From assembly GCF_000158915.1 (NCBI RefSeq), contig NZ_GG657754.1, positions 6,122,923 to 6,158,993 on the forward strand: a DNA stretch of 36,071 nucleotides, read 5' to 3'. This document shows, one piece after another, positions 1 through 7,636 of this stretch (the stretch's first letter is position 1; the number at the start of each line of letters is the position of its first letter). The position numbers were made by a program, and so were the translations under genes. This DNA is from Streptomyces himastatinicus ATCC 53653. Lineage in GTDB: Bacteria > Actinomycetota > Actinomycetes > Streptomycetales > Streptomycetaceae. The notes under the pieces were generated by a model that did not search any database, was not told the DNA's origin, and saw only the letters and a program-made list of their open reading frames with translations.

Positions 1-12
1 CTGAGGGGGGTG

Positions 13-1302
13 TTACGCGTGGGCCGGGGCGGGAGCCATCCGGCGTTCGACCCGGGCCTTGCGCGTCCCGTACAGGGTGATGGCCGTGGCGCCGACGACG
101 GCCAGCAGGCCGAGGGCGACGGTGCCGGTCCAGCCGCCCGTGTGGAAGGCCATGGCGCCGAGCGTGCCGCCCGCGCTGCTGCCGGTGTAGTACGCGGTCT
201 GGTAGAGCGCGGCGGCCTGGGCGCGGCCCGTCTTCGCGGTGCGGCTGACCGCCGAGGAGGCGGCGGCGTGGCCCGCGAAGAAGCCCGCGGTGATCAGGAC
301 CAGGCCCAGCAGGACGAGCGCCAGCGAGTCGGCCAGGCTCAGCAGGAGACCGGCGGTGGTCATGGAGACCGCGACGTACAGGGCGCCGCGCCGGCCGAGG
401 CGGCCGACCAGCTTGCCGGTGGCGGCGGAGGAGACCGTGCCGACCAGGTAGATCAGGAAGATCGAGCCGATCATGCTCTGCGAGAGCCCGAAGGGCTCGT
501 CCACCAGCCGGTAGCCGATCACCGTGTAGACGCCGCCGAAGACGGTCATGAAGAGCGCGCCGATGGCGTACAGGCGGCACAGCAGCGGGTCGGACAGGTG
601 CCGGGTCACGGTGCGGGCCAGGGCCCGCGGGCTGACCGCGGCGGGGGAGAAGTTCCGGGCCTTGGGGATCAGCAGCCGGAAGGCGATCCCGCACACCAGC
701 GCCATGACGCCGACCGCCGCGAGGCCCATCCGCCAGCCGTAGTCGTCGGCGACCCAGCCGGTGATGAGGCGGCCGCTCATGCCGCCGACGCTGTTGCCCG
801 CCACGAACAGCCCGATCGCGCCGACCAGCGCCCGCGGTTCGACCTCCTCGGAGAGGTACGCCATCGCGGAGGCCGGAATTCCGGCGATCGCCGCGCCCTG
901 GACGGCGCGCAGTGCGATCAGCCAGCCCAGATCGGGGGCGTACGGCACGACCAGCGCGACCGCCACCGCGACCGTCAGCGAGACGGTCATCATCGTGCGG
1001 CGGCCGAACCGCTCGGACAGGGCGCTCAGCGGGACGACCATCAGCGCCAGCGCCAGGGTGGCCGCCGAGACGCTCCAGCTGGCCTGGTCGGCCTGGACGT
1101 GGAGATCGTCGGAGATCGCGGGGAGCAGCGCCTGGGTCGAATAGAGCAGGGCGAAGGTCGCGAGTCCGGCCGTGAAGAGCGCGAGTCTCATCCGGATGTA
1201 GCCGGGGCGGCCGGGGGCCATGCGCTCGGGAGCAGAAGAGACGGGCGGTGCGGAGGCGTCCACGCGGCTGTGGGTGGACGCCCCGGTATCAGCGGGAGGC
1301 AT
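13..1302 (-). CDS. MFS transporter, YnfM-like exporter of the DHA1 type
   Basis: The protein (429 aa) is a 12-helix major facilitator transporter, probably a proton-driven exporter of small molecules in the cytoplasmic membrane. After a short polar N-terminus the first helix reads TFALLYSTQALLPAISDDL, followed by the motif-A-like loop SERFGRRTMM between helices 2 and 3 and a central polar loop before the second six-helix half. Length and order match YnfM/Bcr-type transporters. The start is placed at ATG 1302 (MPPADTGAS) rather than further upstream, because the upstream extension runs into the shared promoter with the divergent LysR gene. That pairing implies control by the LysR protein. The substrate cannot be read from the sequence. 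Confidence 0.88.
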   Translation of the reverse strand: MPPADTGASTHSRVDASAPPVSSAPERMAPGRPGYIRMRLALFTAGLATFALLYSTQALLPAISDDLHVQADQASWSVSAATLALALMVVPLSALSERFGRRTMMTVSLTVAVAVALVVPYAPDLGWLIALRAVQGAAIAGIPASAMAYLSEEVEPRALVGAIGLFVAGNSVGGMSGRLITGWVADDYGWRMGLAAVGVMALVCGIAFRLLIPKARNFSPAAVSPRALARTVTRHLSDPLLCRLYAIGALFMTVFGGVYTVIGYRLVDEPFGLSQSMIGSIFLIYLVGTVSSAATGKLVGRLGRRGALYVAVSMTTAGLLLSLADSLALVLLGLVLITAGFFAGHAAASSAVSRTAKTGRAQAAALYQTAYYTGSSAGGTLGAMAFHTGGWTGTVALGLLAVVGATAITLYGTRKARVERRMAPAPAHA

Positions 1303-1330
1303 GCTTCGAAGGTAAGGACTCGGGGTTTGA

Positions 1331-1343
1331 TGCGTCCAATGCA
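1331..1343. promoter_or_regulatory. Candidate LysR box (T-N11-A dyad)
   Basis: TGCGTCCAATGCA is a TGC/GCA dyad with the T-N11-A spacing typical of LysR-type regulators. It lies between the divergent MFS gene (start 1302) and LysR gene (start 1396). A second small palindrome, ATCGCGAT, follows at 1348-1355 and could be part of the activation site. The assignment rests on position and motif only. Confidence 0.45.
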
Positions 1344-1395
1344 CGAAATCGCGATAATCAATCCAGTGCAGCATCAGCAAAGGTCAGGACCGTTT

Positions 1396-2349
1396 ATGTC
1401 ACGCATCCGCAACGAAAACGACATTCCGGTGACAGTCGAGGTCGAGGGTGAGTCCTGGGCCGCGGCCCTGACGCCCCGCCTCGCGCAGTTCGCCGCGGTC
1501 GCCCGCCACGAGCACGTCACCCGCGCCGCCCAGGAGCTGGGGGTGCCCCAGTCGACGCTCAGCCGGGCGATGGTGCGGCTGGAGGAGGACCTGGGCGTGG
1601 CGCTGTTCGCCCGCCGCGGCCGTACGGTGGCGCTCACCCCGGCCGGGGGTACGTTCCTGCGCTCGGTGGAACGGGCGCTGGCCGAGGTGGACCGGGCCGC
1701 CGAGTCCGTACGGGCCGACGCGGACCCGGCGGCGGGCCGCATCGCGTTCGGCTTTCTGCACACGCTGGGCTCGGAGACCGTACCCGGCCTGATCCGCGGC
1801 TTCCGCGCCTCCCACCCCCGGGTCCGCTTCCAGCTGGTCCAGAACTACGGCCAGGCGATGATCGAGCGGATGCGGGCGGGCGGCCTCGACCTGTGTCTGA
1901 CCTCACCCGTCCCCGACGCCCCCGACCTGGTCGCCCGCCGCCTGGACGAACAGCGGCTGCGGCTGGTGGTGCCGGACGACCACCGGCTGGCCGGGCGCCG
2001 CCGGGTCCGGCTCGCCGAGGCGGCGACGGAGCTGTTCGTGACGCTGGAGCCGGGGTACGGGCTGCGCCGGATCACCGACGCCCTGTGCGCGGAGGCGGGC
2101 TTCACCCCGAAGATCGCCTTCGAGGGGGAGGAGGCGGAGACGCTGCGCGGGCTGGTCGCCGCGGGGCTCGGCGTGGCGCTGCTGCCGCCGCCCGCCGTGC
2201 CCCGCCCGGGGGTCGCGGAGCTGACGGTCACGGCGCCGCGCGCGGTCCGTGAGATCGGCGTGGCCTGGCTGGACGGCCACCCCGACACGCCTCCGGTGGC
2301 CGCCTTCAAGCGGTTTCTGCTGAGCCGTCGCGGTCAGCTTCTCGACTGA
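1396..2349 (+). CDS. LysR-family transcriptional regulator
   Basis: A 317-aa DNA-binding regulator. The N-terminal winged helix-turn-helix is clear at about residues 22-80 (FAAVARHEHVTRAAQELG, then QSTLSRAMVRLEEDLGVALF), and the effector-binding domain follows. It probably controls the divergent MFS exporter and its own gene, as LysR-transporter pairs usually do. ATG 1396 was chosen because it gives a protein of normal LysR length; a much longer open frame upstream is antisense to the MFS gene. The last 44 nt overlap the 3' end of the convergent TetR gene. The inducer is unknown. Confidence 0.9.
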   Translation: MSRIRNENDIPVTVEVEGESWAAALTPRLAQFAAVARHEHVTRAAQELGVPQSTLSRAMVRLEEDLGVALFARRGRTVALTPAGGTFLRSVERALAEVDRAAESVRADADPAAGRIAFGFLHTLGSETVPGLIRGFRASHPRVRFQLVQNYGQAMIERMRAGGLDLCLTSPVPDAPDLVARRLDEQRLRLVVPDDHRLAGRRRVRLAEAATELFVTLEPGYGLRRITDALCAEAGFTPKIAFEGEEAETLRGLVAAGLGVALLPPPAVPRPGVAELTVTAPRAVREIGVAWLDGHPDTPPVAAFKRFLLSRRGQLLD

Positions 2350-3046
2350 GGTTCTCCCGGTCGGCGTCCTCGCAGCCGGTGTTCTCCCGACCGGTGTTCT
2401 CCCGGCTGAAGTTCGCGGCGTCCGGGCTGATCAGGACGTCGATCCCGGCCCGCAGGAACTGCTCGAAGACGTCCTGGTTCTCCGCCGAGGCCAGCGCGGG
2501 GGACTGGATGGTGCCGCGCATCAGGCTGGTGCCGAGCACCCACGCCACCAGCAGCTCGGCCCGCACCTCGGCGTGCGGACCCGTCAGGCGGGCGGCGAAC
2601 CGCTCGGTGAACAGGTCGGTCAGTTCCTCGCGAAACCGTCCGATGGCCTCGTCGCGGCTGGAGGAGCGGAGCACGGTGAGCACGGGGTGGGGGAAGTCGG
2701 CGTCCTTGGGCTCCCCGGCGATCAGGGCGCTGAACCAGTCCGCGACGCAGTCCAGGGGCACGTCGAGCAGCGGCTCGAACACCTTGCGGTTGCTCGACAC
2801 CGTGTCGAACAGCGCCTCCTTTGAGCCGAAGTACCGGTAGACGAGCGCGGCGTCCACGCCGACGTCCCCGGCGATGTCGCGCACGCTGGTGCCGTCGTAG
2901 CCGTACCGGCCGAAACGGAAGGCGGCGGCGGACATCAGGGCGGTGCGCGTCCGCTCGGCGCTGCGCTTGCGCGCGGGCGGGCAAGCGGGCGTGGCGGCGG
3001 GTGCGGCAGAGGCCCCCGAAGTCCGGTCGTTCGCTGGTTCGTTCAC
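2306..3046 (-). CDS. TetR-family repressor of the ugd-glycosyltransferase-exporter block
   Basis: A 246-aa TetR/AcrR-type repressor. The N-terminal helix-turn-helix spans about residues 27-75 (FGRYGYDGTSVRDIAGDVGV, then DAALVYRYFGSKEALFDTV), followed by an all-helical ligand domain. The start is GTG 3046, which has a GAGGAG ribosome-binding site six bases upstream. The gene is divergent from ugd, and two matching palindromes lie in the promoter region, so autoregulation and control of ugd and the genes after it are likely. The C-terminus is odd: a hydrophilic tail of degenerate five-residue repeats (SRENT, GRENT, GCEDA, DRENL, SREAD), whose DNA overlaps the end of the LysR gene. The ligand may be the compound that the block modifies or exports. 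Confidence 0.88.
   Translation of the reverse strand: MNEPANDRTSGASAAPAATPACPPARKRSAERTRTALMSAAAFRFGRYGYDGTSVRDIAGDVGVDAALVYRYFGSKEALFDTVSSNRKVFEPLLDVPLDCVADWFSALIAGEPKDADFPHPVLTVLRSSSRDEAIGRFREELTDLFTERFAARLTGPHAEVRAELLVAWVLGTSLMRGTIQSPALASAENQDVFEQFLRAGIDVLISPDAANFSRENTGRENTGCEDADRENLSREADRDGSAETA
2348..2422. repeat. 15-nt tandem repeat encoding the TetR C-terminal tail
   Basis: Five consecutive 15-nt units, for example GGTGTTCTCCCGACC and GGTGTTCTCCCGGCT, encode a degenerate pentapeptide repeat at the C-terminus of the TetR protein. Units 3 and 4 are the closest to each other. The array touches the stop codon of the convergent LysR gene, so the tail probably arose by in-frame repeat expansion. 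Confidence 0.65.
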
Positions 3047-3114
3047 CCAAAACTCCTCGCGCAGTACGGCCCGTCGCCGGTCGCCCATCCTCCAGGCTCT
3101 GCCGACTGTCTCAA

Positions 3115-3132
3115 AGTCACCGATCGTTGTCA
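3115..3132. promoter_or_regulatory. Candidate TetR operator 1
   Basis: AGTCACCGATCGTTGTCA shares the core AGTCA-N-CGATCG-N-TGNCW with operator 2 at 3176-3197. It lies 69 nt before the TetR start codon (GTG 3046) and just before the ugd-directed -35-like TTGACT at 3140-3145. Two copies of one dyad in a TetR/ugd divergent promoter fit autoregulation. No binding data are available here. Confidence 0.5.
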
Positions 3133-3175
3133 GCGCTTGTTGACTTTCCGTCGGACGCGCCTGCACGATGATCGA

Positions 3176-3197
3176 TAAGTCAACGATCGATGACTTA
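3176..3197. promoter_or_regulatory. Candidate TetR operator 2 (22-bp palindrome)
   Basis: The core AGTCAACGATCGATGACT (3178-3195), with TA flanks on each side, forms a 22-bp palindrome with a single mismatched pair. It sits 18 nt upstream of the ugd start (GTG 3216), between the -35-like TTGACT (3140-3145) and the ribosome-binding site. A bound repressor there should block ugd transcription. Confidence 0.6.
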
Positions 3198-3215
3198 GGG
3201 GTTGGGAGATCAACT

Positions 3216-4538
3216 GTGTCTGAACGACGTGTCGCCGTGATCGGAACCGGCTATGTCGGACTGACCACCGGCGCCTGCCTGGCGTCCCTGGGCCACCACG
3301 TGGTGTGCGCGGACGCCGACTCCCAGAAGGTCCAGCGGCTGCGGCGGGCCGAGGTCGACATCCTCGAACCCGGCCTGCCGGACCTCGTACGGGACAGCGT
3401 GGCCACCGGCCACCTGGAGTTCACCCAGGACACCGCGGCCGCCGTGGCCGAAGCCGACGTCGTGTTCCTGTGCCTGCCCACGCCCATGGGCGCCGGCGGC
3501 GCCGCCGACCTGGCCGCCGTCGAGACGGTGGCCGGGGAGATCCGCACCGTCCTGCCGCAGAACAGCGTGGTCGTCAACAAGTCCACCGTGCCCGTCGGCA
3601 CCGCGGAGCGCGTCGCGGACCTGCTCGGCCGCCCGGACGTGACGGTGGTGAGCAATCCGGAATTCCTCCGCGAGGGCCGGGCCGTGCACGACTTCATGCA
3701 CCCGGACCGCATCGTCATCGGCGCCGCTGACCGGGAGGCCGGGCAGCGCGTGGCCGACCTGTACGGCACGCTCGACGCGCCCGTCGTGCTGACCGACGCC
3801 GCCAGCGCCGAACTGGCCAAGTACGCGGCCAACTTCTTCCTGGCCATGAAGCTGTCCTTCGCCAACAACCTGGCCACCCTCTGCGAACACTTCGGCGCCG
3901 ACATCGGCGACGTCACCGACGGCATCGGCCACGACCCCCGCATCGGCCCCGCGTTCCTGCGGCCCGGCCCCGGCTGGGGCGGCTCCTGCCTGCCCAAGGA
4001 CACCCACGCCCTGCTGACGATCTGCCAGGAGGCCGGGGTGGACTTCCCGCTGCTGCGGGCCACCATCGAGACCAACGTCGAGCACCAGCACCGGCTGGTC
4101 GAGCGCATCGTCGCCGAGTCCGCGGCCGCGGACGGCTCGCTGCACGGCGTACGGCTCGCCCTGCTCGGCCTGACCTTCAAGGCGGGCACCTCCGACCTGC
4201 GCGACTCACCGGCCCTGGCCATCGCCCGGCTCCTGAAGGAGCGCGGTGCCGAACTCCTCGCCTACGACCCGGCGCTGGAGGGCATCCGCCGCCCCGACCT
4301 CAGCGATCTGCTCACGGTCGTGGACGACCCGCTGGACGCGGCGGCCGGAGCGGACGCGTGCGTCGTCCTCACCGAGTGGCCGCAGCTGCGGGACCTCGAC
4401 TGGGAGGCCATCGCCGGGCGGCTCGCCACCCCCACCGTCCACGACTTCCGCAACCTCCTCGACCCGGTCCGGCTGGAGCGGGCCGGGCTGCGGTGGTACG
4501 GCGTCGGCCGCACGCCCGCCCTGGCGCCGCGCGGCTGA
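3216..4538 (+). CDS. ugd: UDP-glucose 6-dehydrogenase
   Basis: This cytoplasmic enzyme oxidises UDP-glucose to UDP-glucuronate with two NAD+. The 440-aa protein has the N-terminal Rossmann motif VAVIGTGYVGLTTG, the NPEFLREG segment, the central helix region with KYAANFFLAMKLSFANN, and the active-site loop GWGGSCLPKDTH with catalytic Cys258. The C-terminal UDP-binding domain contains GLTFKAGTSDLRDSPA. GTG 3216 was chosen because GGGAG lies at proper distance and the protein then begins just before the Rossmann strand. It is the first gene of a block continuing with a glycosyltransferase and an exporter, so its product probably supplies the sugar donor. Control by the divergent TetR is inferred from the palindromes in the promoter. 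Confidence 0.95.
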   Translation: MSERRVAVIGTGYVGLTTGACLASLGHHVVCADADSQKVQRLRRAEVDILEPGLPDLVRDSVATGHLEFTQDTAAAVAEADVVFLCLPTPMGAGGAADLAAVETVAGEIRTVLPQNSVVVNKSTVPVGTAERVADLLGRPDVTVVSNPEFLREGRAVHDFMHPDRIVIGAADREAGQRVADLYGTLDAPVVLTDAASAELAKYAANFFLAMKLSFANNLATLCEHFGADIGDVTDGIGHDPRIGPAFLRPGPGWGGSCLPKDTHALLTICQEAGVDFPLLRATIETNVEHQHRLVERIVAESAAADGSLHGVRLALLGLTFKAGTSDLRDSPALAIARLLKERGAELLAYDPALEGIRRPDLSDLLTVVDDPLDAAAGADACVVLTEWPQLRDLDWEAIAGRLATPTVHDFRNLLDPVRLERAGLRWYGVGRTPALAPRG

Positions 4539-4540
4539 GC

Positions 4541-4620
4541 CGTACGCGACGCTCCGGCGCCGTACGGGACGCTCCGGCGCCGTACGGGACGCCCCGACGC
4601 CGTACGCGACGCAGCCCGGC
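4541..4620 (+). repeat. Four 20-nt tandem repeats between ugd and the glycosyltransferase
   Basis: Four head-to-tail 20-nt units: CGTACGCGACGCTCCGGCGC, CGTACGGGACGCTCCGGCGC, a third with two further changes, and a fourth diverging at its end. They start two bases after the ugd stop and end 38 nt before the glycosyltransferase start. There are no spacers, so this is not a CRISPR array. The role is unknown. Confidence 0.85.
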
Positions 4621-4658
4621 TACGTCACCGAACCGACCGAACAGAAAGGTTCACCCCC

Positions 4659-5881
4659 ATGCGGGTCCTGTGCACCACAACCGGCAGCGCCTCCCACGGG
4701 CGCGCCCAGCTCCCCCTGCTCCGCGCGCTCGCCGCGGCCGGACACGAGGTGCTGGTGGTCACCAACCCCGGCCTGGCACCGGTCTTCCAGGACGAGGGAG
4801 GGCCGCGTGACCACCGTCATGCCCGACCTCGACCCCCGCGCCCGGATGCAGGAGCGCGCCGACGCCATGGCCGACCTGCCGGAGGGCGACACGGCCGCGC
4901 TGCATTTTTTTTTTGGGACGGCTGATGTTCCGCGGCATGGCGGGCACCGGGGCGAAGATCTCCCTGGAGGCCGTCTTCCCGACGGCGAAGGAGTTCCAGC
5001 CCGACCTCATCCTGCGCGACGGCATGGACATGGGCGCCTGCCTGATCGCCGAGCGGCTGGGCATACCCCATCTGCCCACCCCCTCCGGCGCCGTCAACAT
5101 CCTCGACCCCGCCGATGTGCTGCCGTACCTCAACGCCAGCCGCGAGGAAGTGGGACTGCCCACCCACGACGACCCGCTGTCCATCGCGCCGTACGGGCGC
5201 GTCGACTGCGTGCCGCCGGAGCTGACCTTCGCCCGGAACCTGCCGCCGACGTTCTCGTACCGGCAGACCGTGGACGTCGAGCGGGCCTCCGTCCTGCCGC
5301 GCTGGGTCGCCGAACTCCCCACCGACCGGCCCCTGGTGTACGCCGCCATCGGCACCGCGATGCCGAAGATGCTGGAGCTGATGGACGCCGCCGAAGGAGG
5401 ACCGGAGCTGCCCCCCGGGTTCCCGGACCCCACGGCCACGCTGCGCACCATCGCCGACGCCGTGTCGCGGCTGGAGGAGTGCACCGTCGTCCTCACCACG
5501 TCGGGCGTCCCGCTGGACACCGACAGCCTGCCGTCGAACGTGCACGTCACCGAGCGGCTGCCGCAGCCCATCCTGCTGGAATCCGTCGACGTGTTCCTCA
5601 CCCACGGCGGCTTCAACAGCATCCGTGAGTCGCTGCGCACCGCCACCCCGCTGGCCGTCCTGCCGCAGTTCGGCGACCAGCACGCCAACGCGCGCCGGGT
5701 GGAGGAGCTGGGCCTCGGCCGCCACGTCACCGACACCACCCCCGAGGGCATCGCCGCCGTCTGCCGGGAGGTCCTCGCCGACGACGCCATCACCGCCCGG
5801 GCCCGTACGGCACGGCTGGCGATGCTGGCCACGCCGGGCATCGAGACCGCCGTCGGCGACCTGGAGAAGCTCGCCGGATAA
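4659..5881 (+). pseudogene. GT1-type glycosyltransferase, frameshifted twice as given
   Basis: A UDP-glycosyltransferase of the MGT/YjiC type that transfers a sugar from an NDP-sugar to a small acceptor. The N-terminal acceptor domain begins MRVLCTTTGSASHGR with a catalytic-type His. The C-terminal donor domain has the signature LTHGGFNSIRESL and later FGDQHANA. The frame shifts twice, each by one extra base: near 4795-4798, after VFQDEG, and at a run of ten T at 4905-4914. Removing one base at each place gives one continuous 406-aa protein, the usual family length. Because both fixes restore a full, well-conserved protein, sequencing error or a very recent mutation is more likely than old decay. 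Position after ugd suggests UDP-glucuronate or a derived sugar as donor, which is inference. Confidence 0.8.
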
Positions 5882-5938
5882 CCCTGCCCCGTACGCCGAA
5901 CGCCACGACGCGACCCCCGGGAAGAGACGGACCTCCTC

Positions 5939-7567
5939 GTGACCACCTCCGACACGACCGAGCGGGGCGCGGGCCCCGACGCGGACGGCCCGCCCGTACG
6001 GCTCACCCACCGCCAGATCACCACCGTCATGTCGGGTCTGGTGCTCGGGATGTTCCTGGGGGCGCTCGACGGGACCGTGGTGTCGTCCGCACTGCGCACC
6101 ATCGCGGACGACCTCCACGGCCTCACCGCCCAGGCCTGGGTGACCACGGCCTACCTGATCACCGCCACCATCGCGACCCCGCTGTACGGCAAGCTCTCCG
6201 ACATCCACGGCCGCCGCCCGGTCTACCTGGCCGCGATCGTGCTGTTCACCCTCGGCTCGCTGCTGTGCGGGATCGCCACCTCGATGTACGAGCTGGCGGC
6301 CTTCCGGGCGGTGCAGGGCCTGGGCGGCGGCGGGCTGATGTCGCTCGCCATGACGATCGTCGCCGACATCACCTCGCCCCGGGAACGCGGCCGCTACCAG
6401 GGCTACTTCATGGCGGTGTTCGGCGGATCGAGCATCGTCGGGCCGCTCATCGGCGGCGCGTTCGCCGGACGCGGTGTCCTGCTGGGGATCGACGGCTGGC
6501 GCTGGATCTTCCTGATCAACGTGCCGCTGGCGATCCTGGCCATCACCGTGATCCTGCGGGTGCTGCACCTGGTCCCGCACCGCCCGGTGCGGCACCGCCT
6601 CGACTACGGCGGCGCGGCCGCCCTCGCCGTCGGTCTGGTCCCGCTGCTCACCGTGGCCGAACAGGGCCGCAGCTGGGGCTGGGGCGCGCCGCTGTCGCTG
6701 GCCATGTACGCGATCGGGGTGCTGGGCCTGGCCGGGTTCGTGCTGGTGGAGCGGCGGATGGGGGACGCGGCGCTGCTGCCGCCGCGGATGTTCCGCATCA
6801 CGTCGTTCCGGCTCGGCACGACGCTGCACTTCATCGTCGGCATCGGCATGTTCGGCGCGATGACGACGCTGCCGCTGTATCTCCAGCTGGTCAAGGGCAT
6901 GAGCCCGATCGGGGCCGGTCTGGCCACGCTGCCGACCGTCGCGGCGAACCTGACGGTCACGCTGGTCGTCGGCCGGCTGATCGCCAAGACGGGCCGGTTC
7001 AAGGTCTACCTGGTGACGGGCGTCGGCTCGTTCGCGGCCGCCATGGTCGTCTACGCGACGCTGGGCGTGGACAGCCCGATGTGGCACGTCTCCCTCGGCA
7101 TGGTGTTCATGGGCGCCGGACTGGGCGCGGCCATGCAGACGCTCACCACCCTCGCCCAGAGCGAGGTGCCCCGGAAGGACATGGGCGCCGCGACCGCGGG
7201 GGTCAACTTCTTCCGCTCCAACGGCGGCACGGTGGGCGCCGCCGCCTTCGTCTCCATCCTCTTCTCGTTCGCGGGGACACGGATCGGCGACCGCTTCACC
7301 GAGGCGCTCCAGCAGCCCTCGTACCGCAAGCTCGCCGAACAGCCCGCGAACGCGGAGGCCCTGAAGGCGGCCGTCGGCCCCGGCGGCAAGGTCAACCTGG
7401 AGGACTCCGCGTTCCTGCACACCCTCGACCCCCGGGTCGCCCAGCCCTTCCTGGAGGGCTACGTCAGCTCCCTGCGGATCGTGTTCCTCACCGGCGCCGC
7501 CGTGATCCTGCTGGCCTTCCTGATCGCCGCCTGGCGGGTGCCGGACCTGACGCTGTCGGACGAGTAG
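5939..7567 (+). CDS. DHA2-family (14-helix) MFS multidrug exporter
   Basis: A 542-aa drug:proton antiporter of the EmrB/QacA group. Visible signatures are LDGTVVSSAL in helix 1 (motif D1), GKLSDIHGRRPVY (motif A), RAVQGLGGGGLMSLAM (motif B) and the antiporter motif C region GPLIGGAF in helix 5. The length and fourteen hydrophobic segments fit DHA2 rather than DHA1. Translation starts at GTG 5939, 57 nt after the glycosyltransferase stop, so the two are probably co-transcribed. In this context the likely cargo is the drug controlling the TetR protein or its glycosylated form. The cargo cannot be determined from sequence. Confidence 0.92.
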   Translation: MTTSDTTERGAGPDADGPPVRLTHRQITTVMSGLVLGMFLGALDGTVVSSALRTIADDLHGLTAQAWVTTAYLITATIATPLYGKLSDIHGRRPVYLAAIVLFTLGSLLCGIATSMYELAAFRAVQGLGGGGLMSLAMTIVADITSPRERGRYQGYFMAVFGGSSIVGPLIGGAFAGRGVLLGIDGWRWIFLINVPLAILAITVILRVLHLVPHRPVRHRLDYGGAAALAVGLVPLLTVAEQGRSWGWGAPLSLAMYAIGVLGLAGFVLVERRMGDAALLPPRMFRITSFRLGTTLHFIVGIGMFGAMTTLPLYLQLVKGMSPIGAGLATLPTVAANLTVTLVVGRLIAKTGRFKVYLVTGVGSFAAAMVVYATLGVDSPMWHVSLGMVFMGAGLGAAMQTLTTLAQSEVPRKDMGAATAGVNFFRSNGGTVGAAAFVSILFSFAGTRIGDRFTEALQQPSYRKLAEQPANAEALKAAVGPGGKVNLEDSAFLHTLDPRVAQPFLEGYVSSLRIVFLTGAAVILLAFLIAAWRVPDLTLSDE

Positions 7568-7597
7568 GCACTTCGGACGAGACGCAGTGGGCGCCGC

Positions 7598-7630
7598 TTG
7601 ACCTTGCCGCTGGCGGCAGGGTCGGACGAT
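7598..7630 (+). promoter_or_regulatory. MerR-type promoter/operator of the SDR gene
   Basis: A -35 element TTGACC (7598-7603) is followed by an imperfect dyad from GACCTTGCCGC (7600-7610) to GCGGCAGGGTC (7613-7623), 20 of 24 positions symmetric. The -10-like GACGAT (7625-7630) follows at an unusually long spacing. A dyad inside an overlong spacer is the hallmark of MerR-regulated promoters, and a MerR gene lies next to the SDR gene. With ATG at 7637 the transcript would be leaderless or nearly so. Confidence 0.6.
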
Positions 7631-7636
7631 CACGGC

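Noticed and set aside
10..1395. The long upstream extension of the LysR frame.
   Set aside because: It is antisense to the MFS gene and has no LysR-like sequence; the domain begins just after ATG 1396.
4541..4620. A CRISPR array.
   Set aside because: Units are 20 nt and directly adjacent, with no spacers and no cas genes nearby.
4905..4914. The T10 run as the T tract of a terminator.
   Set aside because: It lies inside a conserved coding sequence and no GC hairpin directly precedes it.
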